64,000 nt of DNA from Saprospiraceae bacterium (lineage in GTDB: Bacteria > Bacteroidota > Bacteroidia > Chitinophagales > Saprospiraceae), in the NCBI GenBank assembly GCA_016714085.1, contig JADJNW010000005.1, forward strand, positions 62,001 through 126,000, read 5' to 3'. This document shows positions 54,615-63,691 of this stretch, in pieces. Position 1 is the stretch's first letter. The number at the start of each line of letters is the position of its first letter. Both the position numbers and the translations under genes were made by a program. Under the pieces are notes generated by a model. It was not told where the DNA came from. It saw only the letters and a list, made by a program, of their open reading frames with translations, and did no database searches.

Positions 54615-55183
54615 TGTTTTAAACTAAAAAAAACTTCGCGTAAAGCTTTTAATGCTCGAAAAACGCGCACTTTCACTGCATTTTCCTCACAACCGAGGAT
54701 GTCTCCAATTTCTTTGTATTTCATACCTTGTAACTTGCTCATTACCAGTACTTCGCGTTTGTCTGCTTCCAATAATTGAAGCGCACGTTTGAGCAAATCC
54801 AGATCGTCTTGCTCCATCAGTTTTTGAATTTGGTTAGGTGTTTGGTCTTCGAGGCGTTCCTGCCAATTTTCGATGGTTTCCAGCGTCTGCGGACGTTTTT
54901 TCTTGAAGCGATCCAGTCCAACGTTTTTGGCAATATGAAAAACCCAGGCTTTGAATTCGCCGTCACCTCGAAACTGATGCCGATATTTTAAAATGCGATA
55001 AAAAACATTTTGCACCAAATCTTCACATTCAGCCGTGTTGGATGTCAATTGATAAAAATAGCTAAACAATGAGCGATGGTATCGTTCGAATAACAAACTC
55101 AATTGATCCAGATCGCCATCTTTCACCTTGAGCATCAAAAAGTTGTCGGATATCGCATTCAACGTTAACGGTTTTTCGTGCAT
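54611..55183 (-). CDS. ECF-type RNA polymerase sigma factor
   Basis: A 190-residue sigma-70-family factor. Region 2 has LFERYHRSLFSYFYQLTSN, CEDLVQNVFYRILKYRHQF and FKAWVFHIAKNVGLDRFKK. Region 4 has REVLVMSKLQGMKYKEIGDI and LGCEENAVKVRVFRALKAL, the helix-turn-helix that reads the -35 box. It is translationally coupled with the putative anti-sigma gene. The operon promoter is not obvious; such units are frequently autoregulated. Confidence 0.92.
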   Translation of the reverse strand: MHEKPLTLNAISDNFLMLKVKDGDLDQLSLLFERYHRSLFSYFYQLTSNTAECEDLVQNVFYRILKYRHQFRGDGEFKAWVFHIAKNVGLDRFKKKRPQTLETIENWQERLEDQTPNQIQKLMEQDDLDLLKRALQLLEADKREVLVMSKLQGMKYKEIGDILGCEENAVKVRVFRALKALREVFFSLKQ

Positions 55184-55343
55184 GGTTGTGGATTAAAACT
55201 CTAGGTCTTTTGAGAGGTTACCCAAAAATGATATTTTTTTTCTATTGATAAAACCATTCTGATTATTACACCCGTAGTGAAGGATAAATCATAATTCCAA
55301 AATGATATTTAGATAGTCATTTTTTAACCCAAAATAGAAGTAC

Positions 55344-57101
55344 ATGAAGAACGTATTACAATGGCGCTTTCTGCCGTCGCAGAAAGTGATGCTGATTTTT
55401 TTGCTTGTATTAAGCGCGAGCTTTGTGCTGCAAGCATCTAGCCACAGAGAGGCGCCACTGATCGCCAACGACCCTTTGGCTGACAACACCGATCTCTACG
55501 CATTCCGCAGCCCTGACAATCCTAACACGATCACGATTATCGCGAATTACATTCCTGGAGAATTGCCTTTTGGTGGGCCGAATTATTTCACTTTTGGTGA
55601 AAATATTCGCTACGAGATTCATATCGATAATGATCTAAGTACTCCCGGCGATGACATCATCTATCGCTTTACTTTCCAACAAGTAAATGAAGATCCAAGC
55701 ACTTTTTTCAATATTCGGCTCGGTAAGCAAAACCTGAAGACGACGTTCACAATGGAACGCAGTATCAATGGCGGAATGAGTTTTCAAACGCTCATTTCTA
55801 ATGGTATCGTGCCGCCAAATAATATTGGGCCGCGCTCTATCGAAGGTGGTACTGGTTTGGGTGCAACGAATTACGAAAGTTTGATTCAAGCAGCGATTGC
55901 AACTACAAGTAATGGCGAAAAAGTTTTCTGTGGGCCAGTGGACGATCCTTTCTACGTTGACTTGGGCGGTATTTTTGACTTAGGCGATTCACCTCGTCAA
56001 ACCAGCAAAATCAGGGATGGATTGGCAAAGTACAACGTACACAGCATTGCGATTCAAATTCCCATTAGCATTTTGCAAAAGGATGGAAAGAATGTTGACC
56101 AGGCAGCAAATATTCTGGATGGCGATTTTGTGATAGGCATATGGGCTTCGGCCAGTCGTCGCGCGATTCGCACTTTGAATACGGATGGCACTGCTCCCGA
56201 TGATATGGGGGATTGGGTTCAAGTGTCTCGCTTGGGAATGCCTTTGACCAATGAAGCAGTGATTCCGGTTGGATTTAAAGATCGCTGGAATTTTGAAACA
56301 CCTTATCAGGATTTGTCAAACCTAAATGTGTATGGCAATTTCTTCTACAATCCTGAATTAGCATTGTACATGGACGATAGCCAATTTGGTGGCGCGGTGC
56401 CAGCATTTGCAGGGCTTCGCATCCAAAGCAAATCTCTGGGTTCATTTGACTTTCGCAATGGAAAAGATGGCTTGTTTGGCTTGAAAGGCAATCCAGCATT
56501 GGCGGGTACGGCTTTAGATGATGCGGTTTTTGGCACTTTATTGCTTCCTGCTGCGGCCTCTCCGCGTGCGGTAGATTTATGGCCGATTTTCCATACGGGT
56601 GTACCAAATTTAGCACCCTATCAATTGGCTACGGGTAAAAATGGTAATCCATTAGCTGCTGGTAAACCATTCATTAACAACTTCTTACCTAACGGGGGCG
56701 ATATGCTTCGCTTGAATATGGCGGTGCCGGTGACACCACGCAACGATCCTAATTTCAGTCCATTAGGCATCGTACAGGCAGCTGTTCTTGGCCTGACGAA
56801 TTCGACTTATGCTGGCAATACAGATATTCAATTTATTCCTAATATGGATGGTTTTCCAAATGGCCGCCGACTCGAGGATGATGTGACACGTATTGAATTG
56901 CAGGCAGTAGCTGGTGTAGCCCTTGCTGCCATTGGCTTGTGGTACGATGATTATGTGCCTGGAAGTACACCTTCGCCAGTGACCAATCTTTTGGTGAATG
57001 TCTTGCAATATTCCACAGGCGTAGAAGCAAATGACGCGACATTCAGAAGCGAATTCCCTTATGTGGCAGCACCCTGGCGCGGTACAGAGACGGGACAATA
57101 A
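55344..57101 (+). CDS. DUF4331 exported protein (first copy, no sorting domain)
   Basis: A 585-residue protein with a signal peptide (VMLIFLLVLSASFVLQA). The mature chain begins SSHREAPLIANDPLADNTDL, YAFRSPDNP, the hallmark of DUF4331. It continues with IRYEIHIDNDLSTPGDDIIY, VFCGPVDDPFYVDLGGIFDL and WVQVSRLGMPLTNEAVIP. The C-terminal third from VDLWPIFHTG to GLWYDDY is almost the same as in the next gene. It ends WRGTETGQ without a T9SS domain, so it is probably periplasmic. Conserved His, Glu and many Asp could bind metal; that is an inference. It starts a four-gene plus-strand set. Confidence 0.83.
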   Translation: MKNVLQWRFLPSQKVMLIFLLVLSASFVLQASSHREAPLIANDPLADNTDLYAFRSPDNPNTITIIANYIPGELPFGGPNYFTFGENIRYEIHIDNDLSTPGDDIIYRFTFQQVNEDPSTFFNIRLGKQNLKTTFTMERSINGGMSFQTLISNGIVPPNNIGPRSIEGGTGLGATNYESLIQAAIATTSNGEKVFCGPVDDPFYVDLGGIFDLGDSPRQTSKIRDGLAKYNVHSIAIQIPISILQKDGKNVDQAANILDGDFVIGIWASASRRAIRTLNTDGTAPDDMGDWVQVSRLGMPLTNEAVIPVGFKDRWNFETPYQDLSNLNVYGNFFYNPELALYMDDSQFGGAVPAFAGLRIQSKSLGSFDFRNGKDGLFGLKGNPALAGTALDDAVFGTLLLPAAASPRAVDLWPIFHTGVPNLAPYQLATGKNGNPLAAGKPFINNFLPNGGDMLRLNMAVPVTPRNDPNFSPLGIVQAAVLGLTNSTYAGNTDIQFIPNMDGFPNGRRLEDDVTRIELQAVAGVALAAIGLWYDDYVPGSTPSPVTNLLVNVLQYSTGVEANDATFRSEFPYVAAPWRGTETGQ

Positions 57102-57112
57102 ATTAAATGTAA

Positions 57113-57166
57113 AGATTTACTAAATAAAGTAAAAGATTTGCTAAATATTAAAAATTTAGTAAATCT
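57113..57166. repeat. 13-bp perfect inverted repeat between the two DUF4331 genes
   Basis: AGATTTACTAAAT (57113-57125) and ATTTAGTAAATCT (57154-57166) are exact inverted copies; a third variant AGATTTGCTAAAT (57134-57146) lies between them. It may be a hairpin or operator. Only 22 bp separate it from the next start codon. Confidence 0.55.
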
Positions 57167-57187
57167 GAAAAAAACAATAAAGAAACA

Positions 57188-59242
57188 ATGAAAAAGCTAA
57201 ATATAATTTTATTTCTATGCTTAATGGTGGCGCAAATAGCCTGGGCTTCCAGCCACCGAGAAGCACCCTTGATTTCTAATGATCCGCTCGCGGATAATAC
57301 CGATTTATACGCTTTCCGCAGCCCGGACAATCCTGATATGGTGACAATTATCGCTTGTTATGTACCGATGCAGTTACCTCACGGTGGCCCGAATTATTAT
57401 GGTTTTGGTGAAAATATTCGCTACGAAATTCATATTGATAATAATATTGCTACTGCTGGTGATGATCTTATTTATCGTTTTACTTTTAAGAAGGTTTATG
57501 AAGACCCAACTACGTTTTTTTATATCCGATTGGGTAAACAAAATCATAAGACAACCTATACATTGGAGAAAAGCACCAATGGCGGCGCTACTTTCCAAAC
57601 GGTGGTGATGAATGGTATCGTGCCTCCAAATAATATCGGCCCTCGTTCAATTGAAGGTGCTGCAGGCTTGAATACAACTTATGAAACCTTGATGTCCGGT
57701 GCAATCAACACGGCAAGCAGCGGTGAAAAAGTATTCTGCGGCCCTACGGATGACCCTTTCTTTGTTGATCTGGGTGGTGTCTTCGACTTAGGTGATCTAC
57801 CTCGCCAAGGTAATGCGCCTAGAGATGGTGTTAGTTGTTTGAATGTTTCAACGATTGCTATTCAAGTGCCGATTTCGATGTTACAAAAAGATGGCAAAAC
57901 CGCTGCGCAAGCTGCTAACATTCTGGATTCTGACTTTGTAATCGGGGTTTGGGCTTCTGCCAGCCGCCGTCAAATCAGAACTTTGAATCCTTCAACTTAT
58001 AACGAATCTTACGATGGCGATTGGGTACAAGTATCTCGCCTTGGAATGCCTTTGACCAATGAAGCGGTGATTCCTATTGGCTTTAAAGATCTGTGGAACG
58101 CAACGACACCTTATCAAGACTTAGCGAATCTTGCCACTTTTGGGGACTTTTTTTACAACCCTGAGTTGGCATTATACATGGATGACAGCTTATTTGGAGG
58201 CGCTGTTCCAGCGTTTGCACCCTTGCGTATCCAGCGAAATTCCTTGCAATCCTTCGATTTTGGTTATGGTCAGGATGGTTTATTTGGTTTGAAAGGCAAC
58301 CCGGCATTGGCGGGTACAGCTTTGGACGATACGGTTTTTGGTACTTTATTATTGCCAAAGGCAGGCGCTGCACGTGCAGTAGATTTGTGGCCGATTTTCC
58401 ATACAGGTGTACCAAATTTAGCGCCTTATCAATTGGCTACTGGCAAAAACGGTAATCCACTAGCGGCAGGTAAACCCTTCATTAACAACTTCTTACCTAA
58501 CGGCGGCGATATGCTTCGCTTGAACATGGCAGTGCCGGTGACACCACGCAACGACCCGAATTTCAGTCCATTAGGCATCGTACAGGCCGCTGTTCTTGGC
58601 CTGACGAATTCGACTTATGCCGGTAATACAGATATTCAATTTATTCCTAATATGGATGGTTTCCCGAATGGTCGCCGACTAGAGGATGATGTAACAAAAA
58701 TTGAATTGCAGGCGGTAGCAGGCGTAGCCCTTGCGGCCATTGGCTTGTGGTACGATGACTACACTGCTGGAGGGACTAATCCAGTGACCCAGGATTTACT
58801 CGATGTATTGACTTATGATACGGGCGTTAGCGCGAATGATACGACTTTTAAAGCGTCATTCCCTTATGTACAAACGCCGTGGTCGGGCACTGGCGAATGC
58901 TCAGGCGAGGAGCGTGACTACACGCAGCCAGATATTTTGCCACCAACAATGACTACGAGCGTAACGGGCTTGGATGCGCCGGATGTATTTGCTTATAACT
59001 TCCCGAATCCATTCAAAAATACAACGACATTCCGCTACCGCGTGCGTGTTGGCAGTAAAATCGGAATTTATATTTATGATATCAACGGCAAATTATTACA
59101 AACGATACTAAATGAAAATTTGCAACCTGGTGAATATCAGACCGATTGGAATGCATCAAAATTAGCAGCAGGAACTTACATTGCGAAAATTACTTCTGAC
59201 AACAGTATTTTACAGTCAGTAAAATTGACGAAGACAAATTAA
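57188..59242 (+). CDS. DUF4331 protein with T9SS C-terminal sorting domain (second copy)
   Basis: A 684-residue protein with a signal peptide (MKKLNIILFLCLMVAQIAWA). It has the same DUF4331 architecture as the upstream gene (ASSHREAPLISNDPLADNTD). From about residue 600 it adds a type A T9SS signal: VFAYNFPNPFKNTTTFRYRV, a conserved DINGKLLQTIL and the end AAGTYIAKITSDNSI followed by LQSVKLTKTN. It should therefore be displayed or released at the outer surface, unlike the first copy. A linker with ECSGEERDYTQPDILPPTM connects the two parts. Substrate unknown. A palindromic element follows its stop codon. Confidence 0.85.
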   Translation: MKKLNIILFLCLMVAQIAWASSHREAPLISNDPLADNTDLYAFRSPDNPDMVTIIACYVPMQLPHGGPNYYGFGENIRYEIHIDNNIATAGDDLIYRFTFKKVYEDPTTFFYIRLGKQNHKTTYTLEKSTNGGATFQTVVMNGIVPPNNIGPRSIEGAAGLNTTYETLMSGAINTASSGEKVFCGPTDDPFFVDLGGVFDLGDLPRQGNAPRDGVSCLNVSTIAIQVPISMLQKDGKTAAQAANILDSDFVIGVWASASRRQIRTLNPSTYNESYDGDWVQVSRLGMPLTNEAVIPIGFKDLWNATTPYQDLANLATFGDFFYNPELALYMDDSLFGGAVPAFAPLRIQRNSLQSFDFGYGQDGLFGLKGNPALAGTALDDTVFGTLLLPKAGAARAVDLWPIFHTGVPNLAPYQLATGKNGNPLAAGKPFINNFLPNGGDMLRLNMAVPVTPRNDPNFSPLGIVQAAVLGLTNSTYAGNTDIQFIPNMDGFPNGRRLEDDVTKIELQAVAGVALAAIGLWYDDYTAGGTNPVTQDLLDVLTYDTGVSANDTTFKASFPYVQTPWSGTGECSGEERDYTQPDILPPTMTTSVTGLDAPDVFAYNFPNPFKNTTTFRYRVRVGSKIGIYIYDINGKLLQTILNENLQPGEYQTDWNASKLAAGTYIAKITSDNSILQSVKLTKTN

Positions 59243-59245
59243 ACG

Positions 59246-59274
59246 GTTTGGCGCATTTTTAAAATGTTCTAAAC
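59246..59274. repeat. GGC-type palindromic element, copy 3 (degenerate)
   Basis: GTTTGGCGCATTTT and AAAATGTTCTAAAC pair with a few mismatches or G-U pairs. It starts 3 bp after the stop codon of the DUF4331-T9SS gene. Confidence 0.6.
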
Positions 59275-59392
59275 TTCTCAAAATCAAAATTTTAGGTAAG
59301 AGGGAATTATAGTTATTTAACTTTTATGAAGCGCACTTATTTTTTATTAATAATAATTTTATAAGTGCGCTTCTCTTTAAAATTATATCAAA

Positions 59393-60706
59393 ATGAAAAA
59401 CATTATACTTCTATTAACTATATTAAGTATTTGCTGGTCATGTAATAATGATAATTCTCAAAAAGCGATAGGATCGCCAGAAATTCCTGCGCTTTTGCAA
59501 CGCCAAGCGGTTATTGGGCCTACCGAGGAGATGGGCAATGTGAATGATTTATATAATGGTTTGGTAGCAAAAATTAAAGCCAATCCCAAAAATTATGATG
59601 CAAGATTAAATTTGGCGGAGTTATTTATGCAAGAGGCTCGTATTTCAGGGGAGCATGGGCATTATTTTCCCGCTGCATTGACGATTGTTAACGCAGTATT
59701 AAATGAGAACCCGGAGCAAGGATTAAAGTATCGTGCAATGCTCGATAAAGCTTCGGTGTTATTATCTTTGCACCAGTTTGCGGAAGCTAAGAAAATAGGG
59801 GAGGAGGCAGTAAAATTAAATCCTTATGATGCAGGTATTTATGGTGTTTTAGTAGATGCGAATGTAGAATTAGGTAATTATGAAGAAGCCGTTAAAATGT
59901 CGGATAAAATGATTTCGGTGCGCCCGGATATTCGTTCTTATAGTCGCATTTCTTATTTGCGCGAGATTCATGGACAACCCGAAGGCTCGATAGAAGCAAT
60001 GAAATTAGCCGTTTCAGCGGGTTATCCTGGTCTGGAACAAACCGAATGGGCACGATTGGTATTAGGAAATTTATATAAAAATTATGGTTATTTAGATAGC
60101 GCTGAAATACAATATAATATCGCACTTTCCATGCGTCCGAATTATCCGTTTGCAGTAGCAGCCTTGGCGGATGTAGAAGCATTGAAAGGAAATGAGACCA
60201 AAGCTAAAGAATTATTAGAGAAGGCTTGTACATTGATTCCAGAAGTTGGTTTTTATGTTGATTTGGCTAAAATGGAAAAAGAAAAAGGCAATACCGAGCG
60301 CGCCAAAAAATTGACCAACGAAATTCTGGTGATGTTGGCGGATGATGAGGCTTCGGGACACATGATGTCACTGGAATACGCTGAAGTATATATGGATTTG
60401 CTTGATAATATGAATAAAGCTTTGGAATACGCGAAGAAAGAATATGCCGCCCGACCAGATAATATTGATGTAAATAAAAGCCTGGCAGTTATTTACTATC
60501 GTAAAGGAGATTATAATAAGTCGAACGAACATTTAATAAAAGCTTTAAAAACCAAGTCCAAAAATCCTGAATTATTATGCCTGGAAGGCTTGCTAATGCT
60601 TAAAAATAGCGCCAATATAGAAGGAAAACAGTTGATTCGGCAAGCATTTTCTTCCAATCCAAATTTGAATTGTTCCTATTGTAATGAAGCGAAGCAATTA
60701 TTATAA
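59393..60706 (+). CDS. TPR-repeat lipoprotein
   Basis: A 437-residue protein with a lipoprotein signal (IILLLTILSICWSC, Cys near residue 17). About ten TPR-like helix pairs follow, for example NPKNYDARLNLAELFMQEAR, LKYRAMLDKASVLLSLHQFA, PYDAGIYGVLVDANVELGNY and VNKSLAVIYYRKGDYNKSN. The CNNDNSQKA start suggests outer- or inner-membrane attachment on the periplasmic side. TPR proteins bind protein partners; here the natural ones are the DUF4331 proteins upstream or the TonB receptor downstream. No enzymatic motif. Ends with palindromic element copy 4. Confidence 0.8.
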   Translation: MKNIILLLTILSICWSCNNDNSQKAIGSPEIPALLQRQAVIGPTEEMGNVNDLYNGLVAKIKANPKNYDARLNLAELFMQEARISGEHGHYFPAALTIVNAVLNENPEQGLKYRAMLDKASVLLSLHQFAEAKKIGEEAVKLNPYDAGIYGVLVDANVELGNYEEAVKMSDKMISVRPDIRSYSRISYLREIHGQPEGSIEAMKLAVSAGYPGLEQTEWARLVLGNLYKNYGYLDSAEIQYNIALSMRPNYPFAVAALADVEALKGNETKAKELLEKACTLIPEVGFYVDLAKMEKEKGNTERAKKLTNEILVMLADDEASGHMMSLEYAEVYMDLLDNMNKALEYAKKEYAARPDNIDVNKSLAVIYYRKGDYNKSNEHLIKALKTKSKNPELLCLEGLLMLKNSANIEGKQLIRQAFSSNPNLNCSYCNEAKQLL

Positions 60707-60711
60707 TCAAA

Positions 60712-60740
60712 ATATGGCGCATTTCCAAAATGTGCCATAT
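60712..60740. repeat. GGC-type palindromic element, copy 4 (best conserved)
   Basis: ATATGGCGCATTT and AAATGTGCCATAT form a stem with one G-U pair. Located 6 bp after the TPR lipoprotein stop codon, before the TonB-dependent receptor. Confidence 0.75.
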
Positions 60741-60776
60741 TTATAAAATAAATCATTATTTTTTTATCGCAATAAA

Positions 60777-63038
60777 ATGAAAAAAATTATTACATCCGTT
60801 TTTGCTATTTTCTTAATAGCTCAAATACTATCAGCGCATAACGGCAGCATTCGCGGAAGTGTTCAAGATGCTACTACCAAAAGCCCTTTGTTTGGTGCGA
60901 TTGTTACACTAGAAGGCACTGAAAAACAAGCATATACAGATGATCTTGGCTTCTATCAATTCAATGATTTAGAAGCCGGTACATATAAAATTATTATTAA
61001 TTATCTTGGCTACGAACTCCTGACCGAATCGGTGGAGGTGCGCGATAGCGAGACTTCTACCGTTCGTTCTTTTTTTAAAGGTACGCCGATTGAATTGCAA
61101 GCCGTAGTGATTTCGCCAGAGCCGGAAGTGAATCGCCGCATTGTATCTTCCTTGGATATTCATTTGCGCCCGACCAATACTTCGCAAGATATTTTGAGAA
61201 TGGTGCCGGGCTTATTCATCGCGCAGCACGCAGGCGGCGGCAAGGCCGAGCAGATTTTTTTGCGTGGTTTTGATATAGATCATGGAACGGATATTTCGCT
61301 CAATGTTGACGGTATGCCAGTGAATATGGTCTCTCACGCGCACGGACAGGGTTATGCGGATTTGCATTTTTTGATTCCTGAAACGGTGGAGCGAGTACAA
61401 TTTGCAAAAGGCCCATATTACGCGCCTTACGGCAATCTGGCAACCGCCGGTTATGTTGGCTTTCAGACTAAAAACGCGATTGATAAAAGCATGATTAAGC
61501 TACAAGTGGGGCAATTCGATACATATCGCGCGGTGGGAATGTTCAACTTGTTGGATCAATCCCAGTCCAATCGATCGCAAAATGCTTACCTGGCAACGGA
61601 ATATTTCTTTTCAAACGGCTATTTTGATAGTCCACAAGCTTATAATCGTTTCAGTGGTTTATTGAAATATAATACCGCGCTAAATAATAATCATTATTTA
61701 TCGGCTTCGCTTTCTTCTTTCAGTAGTCGTTGGGATGCCTCCGGGCAAATTCCAAACCGTGCTGTGGAAAGCAGACAAATTGGGCGTTTCGGCGCGATTG
61801 ATGATACCGAAGGTGGCAATACGAGTCGTACAAATGCTAATTTTCAATTGATTTCCTTGTTAGACGATGGAAGCTCGGTGCGCAATCAATTTTATTTCAG
61901 TCACTACGATTTTGAATTGTATTCCAATTTTACCTTCTTTTTGAATAATCCTATTGATGGTGACCAGATTAAACAGAAAGAAAATCGTAATATCTTTGGT
62001 TATAATGGCGCTTATCAACGCAGCGATGAGTGGGCAGGCACACAATGGCAAACAGAACTTGGACTGAATTTCCGACGAGATGGTGTCAAGAACAATGAGC
62101 TTTCCCGTACTAAAGGCAGACAAACAACGCTGGAACGCTTGGCTTTGGGCGATGTGGATGAGATGAACGTAGGTGTTTATGTGGATGAAACGATTCGGAT
62201 TGGTAAGTTTTTGACTTTGAATGCTGGGGTTCGTTTTGACCAATTCCAATTTTTGTATGTGAATCGTTTGAAAGAAGGTTATGATCGACAGATTGCTTCT
62301 GCAAATATTGTAAGTCCAAAACTGAATGCCTATTTCACTATCAACGACCGTTTGCAATTGTTTGCGAATAGCGGTTCTGGTTTTCACTCGAATGATACCC
62401 GAGTGGTTGTAACTCAGAATGGTAAAGAAATTTTGCCAAGAGCAATCGGTGTGGAGGCAGGCGCGATGTTCAAATTGACACCCAGATTTTTGTTGAGCAC
62501 GAGCGTTTGGAATTTGGATTTGGAGCAAGAATTTGTTTACGTCGGCGACGAGGCAGTGGTAGAACCCAGCGGCGAAACCCGTCGGCAGGGTCTGGATATA
62601 GCAGGGCGTTGGCAATTGCTCAACTGGCTGTTCGCGGATTTTGACGTGAATTACACGTTTGCGCGTGCAAAAGATGCTCCTGAAAATGAAGATTTTATTC
62701 CTTTGGCAGCAGAAATAACCAGCATTGGCGGCTTGACTTTTGAAGCTAAAAATGGCATGAATGGTAGTTTGCGTTACCGTTACCTCGGCGACCGCCCGGC
62801 GAATGAAGATAATTCGGTGATTGCCAAAGGTTATTTCTTGATGGATGCGGTGATAAATTATACAAAATCGAAATATGAAATCGGTTTTAGCATACAAAAC
62901 CTGTTGAATCGAGATTGGAACGAAGCACAATTTGATACCGAAAGTAGATTGTTTAATGAGGCAGAGCCGGTGTCGGAGATTCATTTTACGCCCGGCACAC
63001 CGTTTAATTTGAATGTGTATTTTTCTTATTTTTTCTAA
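60777..63038 (+). CDS. TonB-dependent outer-membrane receptor
   Basis: A 753-residue receptor with a signal peptide (KIITSVFAIFLIAQILSA). An N-terminal carboxypeptidase-regulatory-like domain (GSIRGSVQDATTKSPLFGAI, then DDLGFYQFNDLEAGTYKIII) is followed by the plug (QDILRMVPGLFIAQHAGGGK; FLRGFDIDHGTDISLNVDGM) and the barrel ending FTPGTPFNLNVYFSYFF. It is short for a SusC, lacks a partner SusD and is closer to metal-, siderophore- or cobalamin-type receptors. A His/Met-containing plug loop (NMVSHAHGQGYAD) could touch metal ligands, an inference. Energised by TonB-ExbBD encoded elsewhere. Probably co-transcribed with the DUF4331/TPR genes. Confidence 0.88.
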   Translation: MKKIITSVFAIFLIAQILSAHNGSIRGSVQDATTKSPLFGAIVTLEGTEKQAYTDDLGFYQFNDLEAGTYKIIINYLGYELLTESVEVRDSETSTVRSFFKGTPIELQAVVISPEPEVNRRIVSSLDIHLRPTNTSQDILRMVPGLFIAQHAGGGKAEQIFLRGFDIDHGTDISLNVDGMPVNMVSHAHGQGYADLHFLIPETVERVQFAKGPYYAPYGNLATAGYVGFQTKNAIDKSMIKLQVGQFDTYRAVGMFNLLDQSQSNRSQNAYLATEYFFSNGYFDSPQAYNRFSGLLKYNTALNNNHYLSASLSSFSSRWDASGQIPNRAVESRQIGRFGAIDDTEGGNTSRTNANFQLISLLDDGSSVRNQFYFSHYDFELYSNFTFFLNNPIDGDQIKQKENRNIFGYNGAYQRSDEWAGTQWQTELGLNFRRDGVKNNELSRTKGRQTTLERLALGDVDEMNVGVYVDETIRIGKFLTLNAGVRFDQFQFLYVNRLKEGYDRQIASANIVSPKLNAYFTINDRLQLFANSGSGFHSNDTRVVVTQNGKEILPRAIGVEAGAMFKLTPRFLLSTSVWNLDLEQEFVYVGDEAVVEPSGETRRQGLDIAGRWQLLNWLFADFDVNYTFARAKDAPENEDFIPLAAEITSIGGLTFEAKNGMNGSLRYRYLGDRPANEDNSVIAKGYFLMDAVINYTKSKYEIGFSIQNLLNRDWNEAQFDTESRLFNEAEPVSEIHFTPGTPFNLNVYFSYFF

Positions 63039-63048
63039 GCGCTAAAGA

Positions 63049-63075
63049 TGTGGCACATTCTGAAAATGCGCCACA
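63049..63075. repeat. GGC-type palindromic element, copy 5
   Basis: TGTGGCACATT and AATGCGCCACA are inverted arms (one G-U/A-C position), followed by ATTTTTAAA. It lies 10 bp after the receptor stop codon. Confidence 0.75.
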
Positions 63076-63116
63076 ATTTTTAAAGGCGGCAACTACCCAT
63101 ATTCCCCATAAACCAA

Positions 63117-63124
63117 TATCTTTG
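63117..63124 (+). promoter_or_regulatory. Bacteroidota -7 element (TATCTTTG) for the second ECF sigma gene
   Basis: Exact TAnnTTTG, 26 bp before the putative TTG start at 63151 and 42 bp after palindromic element copy 5. It suggests that the sigma/anti-sigma pair has its own promoter. Confidence 0.5.
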
Positions 63125-63150
63125 CGTTACACAACTATATAAACCAAAGT

Positions 63151-63690
63151 TTGAACCGCCAAAACGCCCATATATCAGATGATAAAATTATCCAGTTGTT
63201 ACAAAACAGTAGCAAGGAAGGTCTATCAATATTGTACGACAAATACGCGGGCGCTTTATATGGTGTAATCCTTAGAATTGTTCAACAACAAGAGGCGGCG
63301 GAAGAGGTTTTGCAGGATACAGTCCTTAAAATCTGGAACAACGCTTCCAAATTTGATGCTTCAAAAGGGACGCTGCCAGCGTGGATTATTAATATTGCTC
63401 GGAATGCAGCGATTGATCGGATACGACTCAAAAAAATTAATACCAAAACCCAAGAACTAGAACCTATTTCCAATACGCTGGAGCAGCAGGCGTTGAATCC
63501 TGATGTTATTGGTGTAAAGGAATTGACAGAAAAGCTAAATCCTGAGCAGAAAGCGATTATAGATTTGATTTATTTTAATGGATATACCCAGTCGGAAACG
63601 GCGGAAGCATTAAATATTCCGGTTGGCACAGTAAAAACGCGGCTTCGAGCTGCTATTATAAAAATGAGAGAAATGTTTTCATTAGAATAA
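63151..63690 (+). CDS. ECF-type RNA polymerase sigma factor
   Basis: A 179-residue sigma factor. No ATG is available upstream of region 2; TTG 63151 (NRQNAHISDDKIIQLLQNSS) is the likely start. Region 2 has LYDKYAGALYGVILRIVQQ, EAAEEVLQDTVLKIWNNASK and LPAWIINIARNAAIDRIR. Region 4 has KAIIDLIYFNGYTQSETAEA and LNIPVGTVKTRLRAAIIKMR. It resembles sigma factors paired with RskA-type anti-sigma proteins, and the next gene, which starts 1 bp after the stop, is of that kind. Confidence 0.9.
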   Translation: MNRQNAHISDDKIIQLLQNSSKEGLSILYDKYAGALYGVILRIVQQQEAAEEVLQDTVLKIWNNASKFDASKGTLPAWIINIARNAAIDRIRLKKINTKTQELEPISNTLEQQALNPDVIGVKELTEKLNPEQKAIIDLIYFNGYTQSETAEALNIPVGTVKTRLRAAIIKMREMFSLE

Positions 63691-63691
63691 A

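Noticed and set aside
61860..62984. A 374-codon minus-strand open frame inside the TonB receptor gene
   Set aside because: A shadow of the receptor; Ile/His/Cys-rich with no domain pattern, while the sense frame carries plug and barrel motifs.
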